In this document: positions 20,802-30,831 of the stretch, piece after piece
Position numbering within the stretch: position 1 is the stretch's first letter
Layout of the letters: each line of letters starts with the position of its first letter
DNA from: Bifidobacterium sp. ESL0745
GTDB taxonomy: Bacteria; Actinomycetota; Actinomycetes; Actinomycetales; Bifidobacteriaceae
NCBI RefSeq assembly: GCF_029433335.1
Contig: NZ_JAQTHX010000001.1
Coordinates: 496,001 to 560,000 of the forward strand
DNA: 64,000 bases
Direction: 5' to 3'
Notes under the pieces: model-generated
What the model was told of the DNA's origin: nothing
What the model saw: the letters and a program-made list of their open reading frames with translations, nothing else
Database searches by the model: none
Translations under genes and position numbers: made by a program

Positions 20802-21818
20802 ATGACCACCGAAGTTACACGCGAATTTATCCAGGGATTGCCCAAAGCCGAGCTTCATCTTCATATCGAAGGGACCTTGGAACCCGAACTGAAGCTCGAA
20901 TTGGCCAAGCGCAACCACGTTGATATTGGCCAAAGCACGATTGAAGAGGTCCGCAAGACCTACCAATACGACGATCTCGCCTCGTTCCTGGCTGTGTATT
21001 ATCCTGCCATGAATGTGTTGCAGAACGAACAGGATTTCTATGATCTCGCCTTTGCCTACCTCCGGCGTGCTGCCGCCAACCATGTGCGTCACGTCGAGAT
21101 ATTCTTTGATCCGCAGGCCCACACCTCCCGCGGCATCGCTTTCGAAACCGTGATTCACGGGTTGCATCGTGCCATCGTCGATGCCCGCGCTCTGAATGTC
21201 GACGCTGATCTGATTATGTGTTTCCTACGCGATTTCTCAAAAGAATCGGCACGTAAGACCTTGCTTGAGGCATTGCCGTTTAAGGATTGGATTCTGGGCA
21301 TCGGACTGGACTCCGATGAGCACAACAATCCGCCGCTCAAGTTCGCGCGTCAGTACGAGGATGCCGCCGCCGCGGGACTACATCTGACAGCCCATTGCGA
21401 TATCGACCAGGTCGGTTCCATCGACCACATTCGTCAGGCGTTGGAAATCATGGGTGTGGAGCGCATCGACCACGGCACCAATATCGTAGAAGATCCAGAC
21501 TTGGTCGATTTCGCTGTCAGCCACAACATCGGTATGACTTCCTGCCCGCTTTCGAACTCCTTCGTACGCCCAGAAATGAAGGGCGAGGAGATTGTGGAAC
21601 TGCTCGGTAAGGGTGTCAAGATATGTGTCAACTCCGATGATCCGGCGTACTTCGGCGGTTACATCAGCGACAATTACTACGCGCTGGCCGATCAGTTCGG
21701 ACTAAGCCGAGATCAGGTCGTTCAACTGGCACGAAATTCCTTCGAAGCTTCCTGGATCAGTGACGAAAAGAAGGCACTTTACCTGGCTCAATTGGATGAT
21801 TATGTCGCCAAGAATTGA
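20802..21818 (+). CDS. Adenosine/adenine deaminase-family amidohydrolase
   Basis: 338 aa metal-dependent hydrolase of the adenosine deaminase superfamily. The zinc motif HLH (residues 19-21) lies in PKAELHLHIEGTLEPEL, and DPQAHTSRG and SDDPAYFGGY (about 279-288) match the adenine-deaminase (Aah1-like) branch better than classical adenosine deaminase. The usual HAGE motif, which holds the catalytic Glu, is replaced by AHCDIDQ (about 197-203). Start ATG at 20802 has GGAAAGG seven bases upstream; the Met two codons earlier is too close to it. Likely purine-base or nucleoside salvage, next to no other salvage gene. A substrate other than adenine or adenosine is possible. Confidence 0.82.
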   Translation: MTTEVTREFIQGLPKAELHLHIEGTLEPELKLELAKRNHVDIGQSTIEEVRKTYQYDDLASFLAVYYPAMNVLQNEQDFYDLAFAYLRRAAANHVRHVEIFFDPQAHTSRGIAFETVIHGLHRAIVDARALNVDADLIMCFLRDFSKESARKTLLEALPFKDWILGIGLDSDEHNNPPLKFARQYEDAAAAGLHLTAHCDIDQVGSIDHIRQALEIMGVERIDHGTNIVEDPDLVDFAVSHNIGMTSCPLSNSFVRPEMKGEEIVELLGKGVKICVNSDDPAYFGGYISDNYYALADQFGLSRDQVVQLARNSFEASWISDEKKALYLAQLDDYVAKN

Positions 21819-21910
21819 GCAGGGGCTTATCGTTGGATGCTGAGTAAACATCGCTGCCCGGTGATTCCAAGCAAGTGATGTCGCACAGGTCGGAGTGTCT
21901 GCTTGAAAAT

Positions 21911-21958
21911 GTGGCCTAGGAAAATAATTATTTGATTTTTTCCTAGGCTACGTTTTTT
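21911..21958 (+). terminator. Terminator after the deaminase gene
   Basis: GTGGCCTAGGAAAA (21911-21924) pairs, with one G-U, with TTTTCCTAGGCTAC (21938-21951), followed by GTTTTTT. It separates the deaminase from the str operon. Confidence 0.85.
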
Positions 21959-22266
21959 ATGTTGACAAGATATTAGACGTTTGTTGAAAGCTAAAGTAGA
22001 CGAATATCTGTTATTTCCCGCAACACGGTTTGTCCGCGGGAGTGTGGTATTCTACTTACTTGTGTGTGCCAGTGGCATGCCTTATGTAACAGGCGTGGGC
22101 ACTGGGATATCCCGGAACTTGTTAGATTGCGCGCAGCAATGCGGCGGCAGGAGAGCGAAGGGCCATCGGGCCGGTGGACTGTGGCTGTCTCATTTCGATT
22201 CGTCGATTGGGGCTGCAGCGAGGCGGCTCCGCAAGAAATAAAGATCTACGAATCGGAGAACTGAAG
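21959..22266 (+). promoter_or_regulatory. Leader and promoter region of the str operon
   Basis: About 300 bases between the upstream terminator and rpsL. A TTGACA lies at 21962 and TTGTCC near 22030 is followed by TATTCT, but neither pair has ideal spacing, so the promoter is not assigned exactly. An open frame in the rpsL phase extends to 22174 but is not conserved ribosomal protein. A GGAGAA ribosome site ends the region. Confidence 0.4.
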
Positions 22267-22638
22267 TTGCCTACTATAGAACAACTTGTCCGCAAAGGAC
22301 GTAAGGCAAAGTCAAAGAAATCCAAGACTTTGGCCTTGAAGGGTAGCCCGCTGCGTCGTGGCGTGTGCACCCGTGTGTATACCACTACACCGAAGAAGCC
22401 GAATTCCGCGTTGCGTAAGGTCGCCCGTGTGCGCCTGAGCTCCGGCATCGAAGTAACCGCCTATATTCCGGGCGAGGGCCACAACTTGCAGGAGCACTCC
22501 ATCGTGCTCGTCCGCGGTGGCCGTGTGAAGGATCTTCCTGGTGTGCGTTACCACATCGTGCGCGGCGCGCTCGATACCCAGGGTGTCAAGGACCGCAAGC
22601 AGGGACGCTCCCTGTACGGCGCAAAGAAGGCGAAGTAA
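22267..22638 (+). CDS. rpsL: 30S ribosomal protein S12
   Basis: 123 aa. Decoding-centre protein; [29 protein letters not shown] and [15 protein letters not shown] are universally conserved, including the Lys residues (TPKKPNS) at which streptomycin resistance arises. The start is TTG at 22267, with GGAGA six bases upstream; the open frame runs further back without conserved sequence. First gene of rpsL-rpsG-fusA-tuf; rpsG begins five bases after its stop. Confidence 0.97.
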   Translation: MPTIEQLVRKGRKAKSKKSKTLALKGSPLRRGVCTRVYTTTPKKPNSALRKVARVRLSSGIEVTAYIPGEGHNLQEHSIVLVRGGRVKDLPGVRYHIVRGALDTQGVKDRKQGRSLYGAKKAK

Positions 22639-22643
22639 GAGAT

Positions 22644-23114
22644 ATGTCACGTAAAGGACCATCCAAGAAGCATCAGCTGCTCCCTGATCCGATCTACGGC
22701 TCGACCGTGGTCGCTCAGCTCATCAACAAGATCCTGCTCGACGGCAAGAAGTCGATCGCCGAAGACATCGTCTACTCCGCACTTGACATGGTCAAGGAGA
22801 AGACCGATCAGGAACCCGTCGCCGTTTTGAAGCGCGCACTTGATAATATCCGCCCGTCCCTCGAAGTTCGTTCCCGCCGTGTCGGCGGCGCGACCTATCA
22901 GGTCCCCGTCGAGGTCAAGCCCAACCGTGCGAACGCCCTGAGCCTTCGCTGGCTGACCGACTTCTCGCGCAAGCGTCGTGAGAAGACCATGGCCGAGCGT
23001 CTCGCCAACGAGATCCTCGATGCCTCCAACGGCCTCGGTGCTTCCGTCAAGCGCCGCGAGGATACCCACAAGATGGCCGAGGCCAACAAGGCCTTCGCTC
23101 ACTATCGCTGGTAA
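22644..23114 (+). CDS. rpsG: 30S ribosomal protein S7
   Basis: 156 aa, standard length. Starts assembly of the 30S head and contacts the E-site tRNA. The family signature [22 protein letters not shown] is near the N-terminus, followed by [18 protein letters not shown]. It sits five bases after rpsL and 33 bases before fusA, in the normal str-operon order. No anomalies. Confidence 0.98.
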   Translation: MSRKGPSKKHQLLPDPIYGSTVVAQLINKILLDGKKSIAEDIVYSALDMVKEKTDQEPVAVLKRALDNIRPSLEVRSRRVGGATYQVPVEVKPNRANALSLRWLTDFSRKRREKTMAERLANEILDASNGLGASVKRREDTHKMAEANKAFAHYRW

Positions 23115-23147
23115 TTTCGCTAGACGAGTTAAGGTAAGGAAACATTT

Positions 23148-25277
23148 ATGGCACTTGATGTGCTCAGTGACCTCAATGAGGTCCGCAACATCGGCATCAT
23201 GGCTCACATCGATGCCGGTAAGACAACGTGTACGGAACGTATTCTGTACTACACCGGCAAGAACTACAAGATCGGCGAGACGCACGAAGGCGCCTCGACC
23301 ATGGACTTCATGGCCCAGGAAAAGGAACGTGGCATCACCATTCAGTCTGCTGCGACCACCTGCTTCTGGAACCGTCAGACCCATGATCCCGACAAGAAGT
23401 TCCAGATCAACATCATCGACACCCCCGGCCACGTGGACTTCACGGCCGAGGTGGAGCGTTCGCTGCGCGTGCTCGATGGCGCTGTTGCCGTCTTCGATGG
23501 CAAGGAGGGCGTTGAGCCCCAGAGCGAAACCGTGTGGCGTCAGGCTGACAAGTACGGCGTGCCGCGCATCTGCTTCATCAACAAGATGGATAAGCTCGGA
23601 GCCGATTTCTACTACTCCGTCGATACCATCAAGAAGAAGCTCGGAGCTGTCCCGCTGGTCGTCCAGCTGCCAATTGGTGCCGAGAACGACTTCGTCGGCA
23701 TGGTCGATCTCATCCGTATGAAGGCCTACGTCTGGAATGATGTCACCACCGATCTCGGTGCTCACTACGATACCGTCGATATCCCTGATGATTTGAAGGA
23801 CAAGGCTGAGCAGTATCGTTCTGAGCTTCTCGACCAGGTGGCCGAGTCCGACGACGATCTAATGGAGAAGTACCTCGACTCTGGTGAGATGAGTGAAGAG
23901 GAGATCCGCGCGGGTATCCGCAAGCTCACCATCGAGCGCAAGGCCTATCCGGTCCTCTGTGGTTCCGCCTTCAAGGACAAGGGCATTCAGCCGCTGCTTG
24001 ACGCAGTGGTTGATTACCTTCCCAGCCCCGAGGACGTCCCCGCCATCGTTGGCTTCAAGCCCGGTGACGAGTCCCAGGAGATCGACCGCAAACCCACGAT
24101 GGACGATCCGTTCGCCGCGCTGGTCTTCAAGATCTCGACCCACCCCTTCTATGGCAAGCTTGTGTTCGTGCGCGTTTACTCCGGCTCCATCAAGCCCGGT
24201 GACACCGTGCTCGATTCCACGAAGGACAAGAAGGAACGTGTCGGCAAGATCTTCCAGATGCACGCCGACAAGGAGAATCCCGTTGACGCTGCCGAAGCCG
24301 GCAACATCTACACGCTCGTTGGTCTGAAGAACGTTTCCACCGGCGACACCCTGTGCGCCGAAAACGCTCCGATTTCCCTTGAGTCCATGACCTTCCCGGA
24401 CCCGGTGATCGAGGTCGCTGTGGAGCCGAAGACCAAGGCCGATCAGGAGAAGATGAGCCTCGCTCTGGCGAAGCTCGCCGACGAGGACCCGACCTTCCAG
24501 GTCAAGACCGATGAGGAAAGCGGCCAGACGCTGATTTCCGGCATGGGCGAGCTCCAGCTCGATATCATCGTTGACCGTATGCGCCGCGAGTTCAACGTCG
24601 ACTGCAACGTCGGCAACCCGCAGGTCGCCTACCGCGAGACCATCCGCAAGGCCGTTATGAACCAGGAATACACCCACAAGAAGCAGACGGGTGGTTCCGG
24701 CCAGTTCGCAAAGGTCTTGATGAACTTCGAGCCAATCGACCCCGCCGAGGGCAAGGACTACGAGTTCGTCAACGAGGTCACCGGCGGCCATATCACCAAG
24801 GAATTCATTCCTTCGATCGATGCTGGTGTGCAGGAGGCCATGGAGTCCGGCGTGCTCGCCGGGTTCCCGGTGGTCGGCGTCAAGGCGACCGTCACCGATG
24901 GCCAGATCCACGATGTCGATTCCTCCGAGCTCGCGTTCAAGATCGCCGGTTCCATGGCGTTCAAGACCGCGGCCCCGAAGGCAAAGCCCGTCATCCTCGA
25001 GCCGATCATGGCCGTCGAGGTGCGTACCCCTGAGGAGTACATGGGCGACGTTATGGGCGATCTCAACTCCCGTCGTGGCAACATCACCGAAATGAAGGAC
25101 GCCACCGGCGTCAAGGTCATCGAGGCGAAGGTCCCGCTGAGCGAGATGTTCGGCTATATCGGTGATCTGCGTTCCAAGACTCAGGGCCGCGCAATGTTCA
25201 CCATGCAAATGGATTCGTATGCAGAGGTGCCGAAGGCGGTCTCCGAGGAGATCATCAAGGCCCAGCGCGGCGAATAA
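23148..25277 (+). CDS. fusA: Elongation factor G
   Basis: 709 aa translocation GTPase. G1 AHIDAGKTT, switch region [12 protein letters not shown]3 DTPGHVDF and G4 NKMDK are intact, followed by domains II-V with [10 protein letters not shown] and the C-terminal [14 protein letters not shown]. It follows rpsG in the str operon with a ribosome site (AAGGTAAGGA) before ATG. Codon use is strongly biased to C-ending codons, as expected for a highly expressed gene. Confidence 0.98.
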   Translation: MALDVLSDLNEVRNIGIMAHIDAGKTTCTERILYYTGKNYKIGETHEGASTMDFMAQEKERGITIQSAATTCFWNRQTHDPDKKFQINIIDTPGHVDFTAEVERSLRVLDGAVAVFDGKEGVEPQSETVWRQADKYGVPRICFINKMDKLGADFYYSVDTIKKKLGAVPLVVQLPIGAENDFVGMVDLIRMKAYVWNDVTTDLGAHYDTVDIPDDLKDKAEQYRSELLDQVAESDDDLMEKYLDSGEMSEEEIRAGIRKLTIERKAYPVLCGSAFKDKGIQPLLDAVVDYLPSPEDVPAIVGFKPGDESQEIDRKPTMDDPFAALVFKISTHPFYGKLVFVRVYSGSIKPGDTVLDSTKDKKERVGKIFQMHADKENPVDAAEAGNIYTLVGLKNVSTGDTLCAENAPISLESMTFPDPVIEVAVEPKTKADQEKMSLALAKLADEDPTFQVKTDEESGQTLISGMGELQLDIIVDRMRREFNVDCNVGNPQVAYRETIRKAVMNQEYTHKKQTGGSGQFAKVLMNFEPIDPAEGKDYEFVNEVTGGHITKEFIPSIDAGVQEAMESGVLAGFPVVGVKATVTDGQIHDVDSSELAFKIAGSMAFKTAAPKAKPVILEPIMAVEVRTPEEYMGDVMGDLNSRRGNITEMKDATGVKVIEAKVPLSEMFGYIGDLRSKTQGRAMFTMQMDSYAEVPKAVSEEIIKAQRGE

Positions 25278-25444
25278 AATACTTCGCCCAAGGCGTGTCT
25301 GTCTCCAGTCAGCATTAAAATTTTTTACTACTGACTGGGTTCGGGCACTTTGTGGCAGGTAACCCAGAAACCCAGTAAACTGTAGCGAGTATCCCGAGGT
25401 TGAAAGCTCGGGAATAACTACGAAACGTCCAGGAGGACAAAGTA

Positions 25445-26647
25445 ATGGCAGAAAAGGAAAAGTACGAGCGGACCAAGCCGCACGTTAACATCGGCACCAT
25501 TGGCCACGTTGATCACGGTAAGACGACCCTGACCGCGGCCATCTCGAAGGTGCTGCACGAAGAGTACCCCGACCTCAACCCGGAGTATGACTTCGATCAG
25601 ATTGATGCTGCTCCTGAAGAGAAGCAGCGTGGTATCACAATCAACATCGCCCACATCGAGTATCAGACGGCCAAGCGCCACTATGCTCACGTGGATTGCC
25701 CCGGCCACGCCGATTTCGTGAAGAACATGATCACCGGCGCCGCTCAGATGGATGGTGCGATCCTTGTGGTCGCCGCCACTGATGGCCCGATGGCTCAGAC
25801 CCGCGAGCACGTTCTGCTCGCCCGCCAGGTAGGCGTGCCGAAGATTCTCGTTGCGCTCAACAAGTGCGATATGGTCGACGACGAAGAGCTTATCGAGCTC
25901 GTCGAAGAAGAGGTCCGCGACCTTCTCGAAGAAAACGGCTTTGATCGTGACTGCCCGGTCATCCGCACTTCCGCTTATGGCGCTCTGCATGATGACGCAC
26001 CGGATCACGAGAAGTGGGTCCAGACCATCAAGGAACTCATGGATGCCGTCGACGATTACATCCCGACCCCTGTCCACGACCTTGACAAGCCGTTCCTGAT
26101 GCCTATCGAAGATGTCTTCACCATCTCCGGCCGTGGCACCGTGGTCACCGGCCGTGTCGAGCGTGGCCGTATCCCGGTCAACGCACCGGCAGAGATCGTT
26201 GGCCTTCGTCCGACGCAGACCACCACCGTCACCTCCATCGAGACCTTCCACAAGCAGATGGATGAGGCTCAGGCTGGCGACAACACCGGTCTGCTGCTCC
26301 GCGGCATCAACCGTGACGACGTCGAGCGTGGCCAGGTTGTGGCCAAGCCCGGCACCGTGACCCCGCATCATAAGTTCGAGGGCGAAGTCTACGTCTTGAC
26401 GAAGGATGAGGGCGGCCGTCATTCGCCGTTCTTCTCCAACTATCGTCCGCAGTTCTACTTCCGCACCACTGACGTCACCGGCGTCATCACGTTGCCGGAA
26501 GGCGTCGAGATGGTTCAGCCTGGCGATCACGCCACCTTCACCGTCGAGCTGATTCAGCCCGTCGCGATGGAGAATGGCCTGACCTTCGCAGTCCGCGAAG
26601 GCGGTCACACGGTTGGTTCAGGCCGTGTCACCAAGGTGATCGAGTAG
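25445..26647 (+). CDS. tuf: Elongation factor Tu
   Basis: 400 aa GTPase that brings aminoacyl-tRNA to the ribosome. [26 protein letters not shown] and NKCDMVDD motifs are intact. An AGGAGG site precedes the ATG. The 167-bp gap after fusA, which contains an imperfect inverted repeat (25305-25338), may hold an extra promoter. A strong terminator follows. No second tuf copy is in the window. Confidence 0.98.
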   Translation: MAEKEKYERTKPHVNIGTIGHVDHGKTTLTAAISKVLHEEYPDLNPEYDFDQIDAAPEEKQRGITINIAHIEYQTAKRHYAHVDCPGHADFVKNMITGAAQMDGAILVVAATDGPMAQTREHVLLARQVGVPKILVALNKCDMVDDEELIELVEEEVRDLLEENGFDRDCPVIRTSAYGALHDDAPDHEKWVQTIKELMDAVDDYIPTPVHDLDKPFLMPIEDVFTISGRGTVVTGRVERGRIPVNAPAEIVGLRPTQTTTVTSIETFHKQMDEAQAGDNTGLLLRGINRDDVERGQVVAKPGTVTPHHKFEGEVYVLTKDEGGRHSPFFSNYRPQFYFRTTDVTGVITLPEGVEMVQPGDHATFTVELIQPVAMENGLTFAVREGGHTVGSGRVTKVIE

Positions 26648-26679
26648 TTCTAAAACATAAGTTGTAGTTCGACTTAGCA

Positions 26680-26716
26680 TTGTGCCCCGCACTAAGGTTG
26701 CGGGGCACAATTGTAT
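26680..26716 (+). terminator. Terminator of the str operon
   Basis: TTGTGCCCCGC (26680-26690) and GCGGGGCACAA (26700-26710) are exact inverted repeats with a nine-base loop, followed by TTGTATTTTA. It lies 32 bases after the tuf stop. Confidence 0.93.
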
Positions 26717-26736
26717 TTTAGGCCGATTTTGCAAAT

Positions 26737-26786
26737 GTTTGGGATTATTTGAAACGTTTGGGATTATTTGAAACGTTTGGGATTAC
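26737..26786. repeat. 19-bp tandem repeat, 2.6 copies
   Basis: GTTTGGGATTATTTGAAAC occurs at 26737 and 26756 without interruption, followed by a partial third copy (GTTTGGGATTA) at 26775. It lies between the tuf terminator and the accessory locus. No function assigned. Confidence 0.9.
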
Positions 26787-26860
26787 TAAAAAGACAGTAT
26801 CTGAAGCATCCAGGCAAAAAGAATTAGTCAGTTTCCTTTTGCCAAGTGTCACAATAACGA

Positions 26861-26906
26861 ATGCCGTTTTCTTAGACCATGTGTACATGGTCTAAGAAAA
26901 CGGCAT
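26861..26906. repeat. Perfect 22-bp inverted repeat
   Basis: The left arm begins ATGCCGTTTTCTTAGACC (26861) and the right arm ends GGTCTAAGAAAACGGCAT (26906); the 22-base arms match completely around a two-base centre. It lies between the convergent tuf and ATPase genes. It can act as a bidirectional terminator, but no T-tract follows on either side and the perfection is unusual. Confidence 0.88.
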
Positions 26907-26990
26907 GAACTTCTATTTGCTGTGGTCTCTGCTAATTGCGGGAATAGCAGGAGAGAAAAATGCTTATTCCTGAAACGAAACAGGGAAAGG

Positions 26991-29900
26991 TCAGGACTCC
27001 GACTTTTCCACATTCTTCTTTTTCTCTCTAATTTTCTCCAGCATTGTGTCATCCAAATCGATAAGCGTATATAGCATATTGTCGAATTGTTTCTTTACCT
27101 GACGAACATCGTCTGGATCGTTATCGGAATTTGATTCGATCGGTGCCGATTCCGGCGTGTTGTTTCCTGCTTTTCTGTTGCTCAAGTTCTCTTCGAGCAT
27201 TGTTGACAGGGGCTTGACAAAATCGGAGAGAACGGCAGTACGATGATCGAATTTTTTTCCTGGATAAAGGAAATGGTGCTTATCGAACTCGCGTTCATCG
27301 AATGGGCCCATGACTGCCTTGCCATTTTCTTCATAAGGCTTTTCACTGCTTTCAAGTTCGATTTCCATGTCGGTTTCCTTGTTCGTCTTATCTGCATTCT
27401 CTTTCAGAGCTTCTCCTAATAGCACGGTAATGAACCGACTGCAATAGATATTGACATTGCTGTAGGTAAACCAGAAAACTTTTCCATCGATCATTCCGTT
27501 CATCAGCGGCCGCAAAGCCGTTGCAGTGGAAACGTCAAGTATGGTGTCTGAGGAGGATTCGGAATCTTGATTAGCTTCTTGGATGGTCGAATTGCCATCT
27601 TCGGCTTCAGAGGTTTCAGCCTTGGGCTTCTCTTTGTATTTTTCCAACCATTTGTCGATAAACGAATCGAGCGAAAGAAGTCTGTCCGCAGGAGCATGCC
27701 GTTTCAAAAGATTGAGATAAGTGGTATTCCATTTCTCTTGGGCATCGCCTTGTTTGCCTTGTATATCGAACACGATGGCAAGAAAATCATCGGTCCTATC
27801 TTCGTTATCTTCTTCCTGGTCCGTACCTTGGTTTGAAGTCAGGACCAGCGACAGGCTATCTGGACTTGGATTGTCTTCATCGAATGTAGACAGGCCATCA
27901 GAGATGTATTTCATGGGATCACGCAGGATGGTTCGATATATCGAATATGTTTGTTCTGTTCCGTTCTGCGTGCGAATTCTTCTGAAATGATTCAGGGACA
28001 GATCAGAACGGCCTTGCTGACTATTGGAGAGTTTGTCAGCCGCGATCATCAGGTTTTTATGTGTGATGGGGAAGAGTCCGCTTTGCAGGAGTTGGGAATC
28101 GGCGGAAGCCACGTTATAGTCTTGGGACTGATAGAATTTAATTACCGAATCCTGGTCCAATACAGCTTTGTTCTGCGAAGTCTTCGCACTTGTATCATCG
28201 GTCTTCTCATTGACGTCTTGAGAAATGATGAATCTGGCGAGTTCCAGCGTCTGGGTATATTGCGCATTTTCCGGAACAGATTTCAACGCGATGCTGATGA
28301 GCTTCAACTTGCGTTCGTTATCCTTCTGCAATGCCTGGTCATCAGGGACTTTCTTCGCAGAAGAAGCTTTCGACAAGTCCGAAGAAGTGAGGATGATATC
28401 AAACAGATGTGGTGATTGCACCAGTGTGTTGATGATCGGCTCGATACGATTGGAGTACTTGCTGAATATTTCAGGGAGAAAAATATTGCCGATCTCATCG
28501 TAATGTTTTGATGCGGTTCTGATCATTTGTTCTGCTTTATCAGGTTCATCAACATGATCTTGGTGTGCCTTGTCGAGATAACCTCTTTGAAGCAGATAAC
28601 GGAATAGCGAGAGGTTTACGAGGTACTCCTTCGTGAAATCGAAATTCTCCCACTCGTTCAGCCGGAAGATTGTGGCTTCAGCATCTTTGTCCTTCTGGTT
28701 CTTGTAAAAGTCGAAGAAGGGGTCCGCGATTCCCGGGTCGATGACGTGGCGGAAGAAAAGAGTCAGATTTGCCAGATTCGGCGTTCCTTTTATTTCTTTG
28801 CCGTCCTTATCCTTGCCGGCGTTTATTTCCGTGTCGTTTTCTTCGGTGTTTTTATTGACATAGATGACATATGATTTGTCGATGTCTCCCGCAGCCATAA
28901 GGTCCTTGGCCAGCTTTGGATTCGAGGTGGGTTTTTGCTGGTAAATGATGTCGATCATTTCGCCCAGTGAGTATGTTTTTTGCGGTTCGTCGGCGTTGTC
29001 GTCAGTGAGATGGTAACGCTGCACGATATCTTTTGGAAGAGGCGCCTTGTCGTTTTCCCCATCGGTAAGAAGATACTCGAAATCGGCGTTCCAAAGCTTG
29101 TTTTCTTTTTTCCGTAGTTTCGAGATGGCCCCTTTGACTTTATCGACGGTTGTATTTTGTACTGAACTGTCAAAAGCGCTGAGGAATGAGGTGATGTCGG
29201 CGTCCAGAGCTTGGTCGTCATTATTGCCGCGGTCGTTGATTCTATTTAAGAGATCCTGTGCCTGGCTTATCTGATCGCGTGTTATGCGCATCTGTTCAGT
29301 GATGATTTTTCTGCTGCACAGATAGACGTTGTCCAATTTGCTGTGGCCGGTGGGAATACTTTCGAAATCCTCTGAATACACGGCATGATAAATGGCCATG
29401 GCAAGCCGTTTGTCATTGTCATTGTTCTTCTCCGTGTCGGGCAACTTATACATTCGGTATTCGTCGGTTATCGCCTTCAACAAACGCATATCGCTCAAAT
29501 ACTTGGAAGTCGTCTTGAGAACGTTACGGACTTTGGTCTTGGTGGCTTTTGCGGTTCTGCGCTCAGCGTCTGGGATTTTTTCGGCATCGGATGATGCGTT
29601 ATCGCCTTCGTCTTCTGGGTAGAGAAGCCGGTCGAATTCCTGGAAGGACGTGGTGGAAGAGATGATGGGGTAGATGGGGATGATGATATCGAAGAACTTT
29701 GTCCTCGATGTTCCTGGTTGGAATGTCACATAAGACGGATCGTCGTCTGTCTTTTTGGCTTCAGCGGCCTGTTGTCGGTTATCGGATTCGAAGAGGCTGT
29801 CGCGCAAGGCATAGATAAAACGGATGCTGCGATGGTGATCCGTTCCGGTGACGGTCGGAGCATTGTTGAGTATGGAGTTGAGTTCTCTGAGACTGTTGAA

Positions 29901-30770
29901 AATCTCTGACTCATTGAATCTGTCAAGATCTTCGAAGACAATGATGTTCAGGTTTTTGTTGGTTTCGAACGAATAGACGATCTCATCAAGTAGCTTGTCG
30001 AAATAAGTCGAATTCTCCCCTAATTTTATCGAACTGTCACCAAATGAGGTTTCGATATTATTCAGGCTCATACTGATATGGGATTTTTGGATCAAAGAAT
30101 TGCAAAGGAGGCTAAGACCTACTGCGCATGCAATCGCCAAAACCGCATAGATACTGATGATGGCAGGTTCCGGCGTATCAAACTGTTTGAGGAATGTTGC
30201 AATCGGCAGGAGAAGAAGAAGCAATATCGTGAGGGCGATTCCTGAGATGAGTGCCTCTATCTTCACCTTCTTGGGATCGGGCTGGTGCAGGCGTGCGAAT
30301 TGGGAGCGTGGGGCCTGCTCGGGCTCGTTGCTGTAGATAAGTTGCTTGACAATCGAGTGCTGAATGAGTTGGCTGATGGATTCGTTTGCAGAACCATCCT
30401 CTTTTTCATCATCGTTGTCTTTGTTCTTGGTCTTCTTCTTGGTCTTGCTTGGCTCCTCCTGGGTGGGAGGCTTGATGGTCGACAGGGAGATGATTCTGGT
30501 CTGGTCGCCATAGTGAGCGTTCTTGTATGTTGCTGTTTCCTTATTGTGCAAGAGTCCATCGATAACGCTGCTTTTGCCGGAGCCGTAGATACCGGACAAA
30601 GCGATGTTGTGATTTTCGGGATCGTCCAAAGCCTGATAGAGAGCATCCAAAGTCCTTGCTTGAGACTTGGCATAATGCGGTCGGAGGTTTTCAAGTTTTG
30701 GTGCGGTATCGGCAGCGGTAAAATTATCCTCTTCGGCTGGTGGCACCGAGTCGTTTTGTGTTGTGTTCAT
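26991..30770 (-). CDS. YobI-type membrane P-loop ATPase
   Basis: 1259 aa. The N-terminal 300 residues match the YobI/KAP-like P-loop pattern: Walker A SGIYGSGKSS (residues 59-68), two membrane segments inside the domain (about 171-194 and 203-226) and Walker B VFEDLDRF (278-285) followed by SLRELNSILNN. A Lys/Asp-rich linker lies at 108-130. The remaining ~950 residues are helical, charged and unrecognised, with Asp/Glu/Thr-rich loops. ATG at 30770 has AAGG upstream. The inserted membrane segments suggest a membrane-anchored, nucleotide-driven assembly. The gene follows a 212-aa unknown on the same strand and lies close to a restriction-like nuclease, a setting that suggests defence; that role is inferred. 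Confidence 0.8.
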   Translation of the reverse strand: MNTTQNDSVPPAEEDNFTAADTAPKLENLRPHYAKSQARTLDALYQALDDPENHNIALSGIYGSGKSSVIDGLLHNKETATYKNAHYGDQTRIISLSTIKPPTQEEPSKTKKKTKNKDNDDEKEDGSANESISQLIQHSIVKQLIYSNEPEQAPRSQFARLHQPDPKKVKIEALISGIALTILLLLLLPIATFLKQFDTPEPAIISIYAVLAIACAVGLSLLCNSLIQKSHISMSLNNIETSFGDSSIKLGENSTYFDKLLDEIVYSFETNKNLNIIVFEDLDRFNESEIFNSLRELNSILNNAPTVTGTDHHRSIRFIYALRDSLFESDNRQQAAEAKKTDDDPSYVTFQPGTSRTKFFDIIIPIYPIISSTTSFQEFDRLLYPEDEGDNASSDAEKIPDAERRTAKATKTKVRNVLKTTSKYLSDMRLLKAITDEYRMYKLPDTEKNNDNDKRLAMAIYHAVYSEDFESIPTGHSKLDNVYLCSRKIITEQMRITRDQISQAQDLLNRINDRGNNDDQALDADITSFLSAFDSSVQNTTVDKVKGAISKLRKKENKLWNADFEYLLTDGENDKAPLPKDIVQRYHLTDDNADEPQKTYSLGEMIDIIYQQKPTSNPKLAKDLMAAGDIDKSYVIYVNKNTEENDTEINAGKDKDGKEIKGTPNLANLTLFFRHVIDPGIADPFFDFYKNQKDKDAEATIFRLNEWENFDFTKEYLVNLSLFRYLLQRGYLDKAHQDHVDEPDKAEQMIRTASKHYDEIGNIFLPEIFSKYSNRIEPIINTLVQSPHLFDIILTSSDLSKASSAKKVPDDQALQKDNERKLKLISIALKSVPENAQYTQTLELARFIISQDVNEKTDDTSAKTSQNKAVLDQDSVIKFYQSQDYNVASADSQLLQSGLFPITHKNLMIAADKLSNSQQGRSDLSLNHFRRIRTQNGTEQTYSIYRTILRDPMKYISDGLSTFDEDNPSPDSLSLVLTSNQGTDQEEDNEDRTDDFLAIVFDIQGKQGDAQEKWNTTYLNLLKRHAPADRLLSLDSFIDKWLEKYKEKPKAETSEAEDGNSTIQEANQDSESSSDTILDVSTATALRPLMNGMIDGKVFWFTYSNVNIYCSRFITVLLGEALKENADKTNKETDMEIELESSEKPYEENGKAVMGPFDEREFDKHHFLYPGKKFDHRTAVLSDFVKPLSTMLEENLSNRKAGNNTPESAPIESNSDNDPDDVRQVKKQFDNMLYTLIDLDDTMLEKIREKKKNVEKSES

Positions 30771-30831
30771 GGGAACCCTTATTGAAAAATAATTAAGTTA
30801 TAAATAGTATGAATTGAAATCAACGATGAAT

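Noticed and set aside
22647..26608. Long minus-strand open frames opposite rpsG, fusA and tuf
   Set aside because: Same cause: highly biased codons on the coding strand leave the opposite frame open. Proteins are Val/Asp/Leu-rich without domains.
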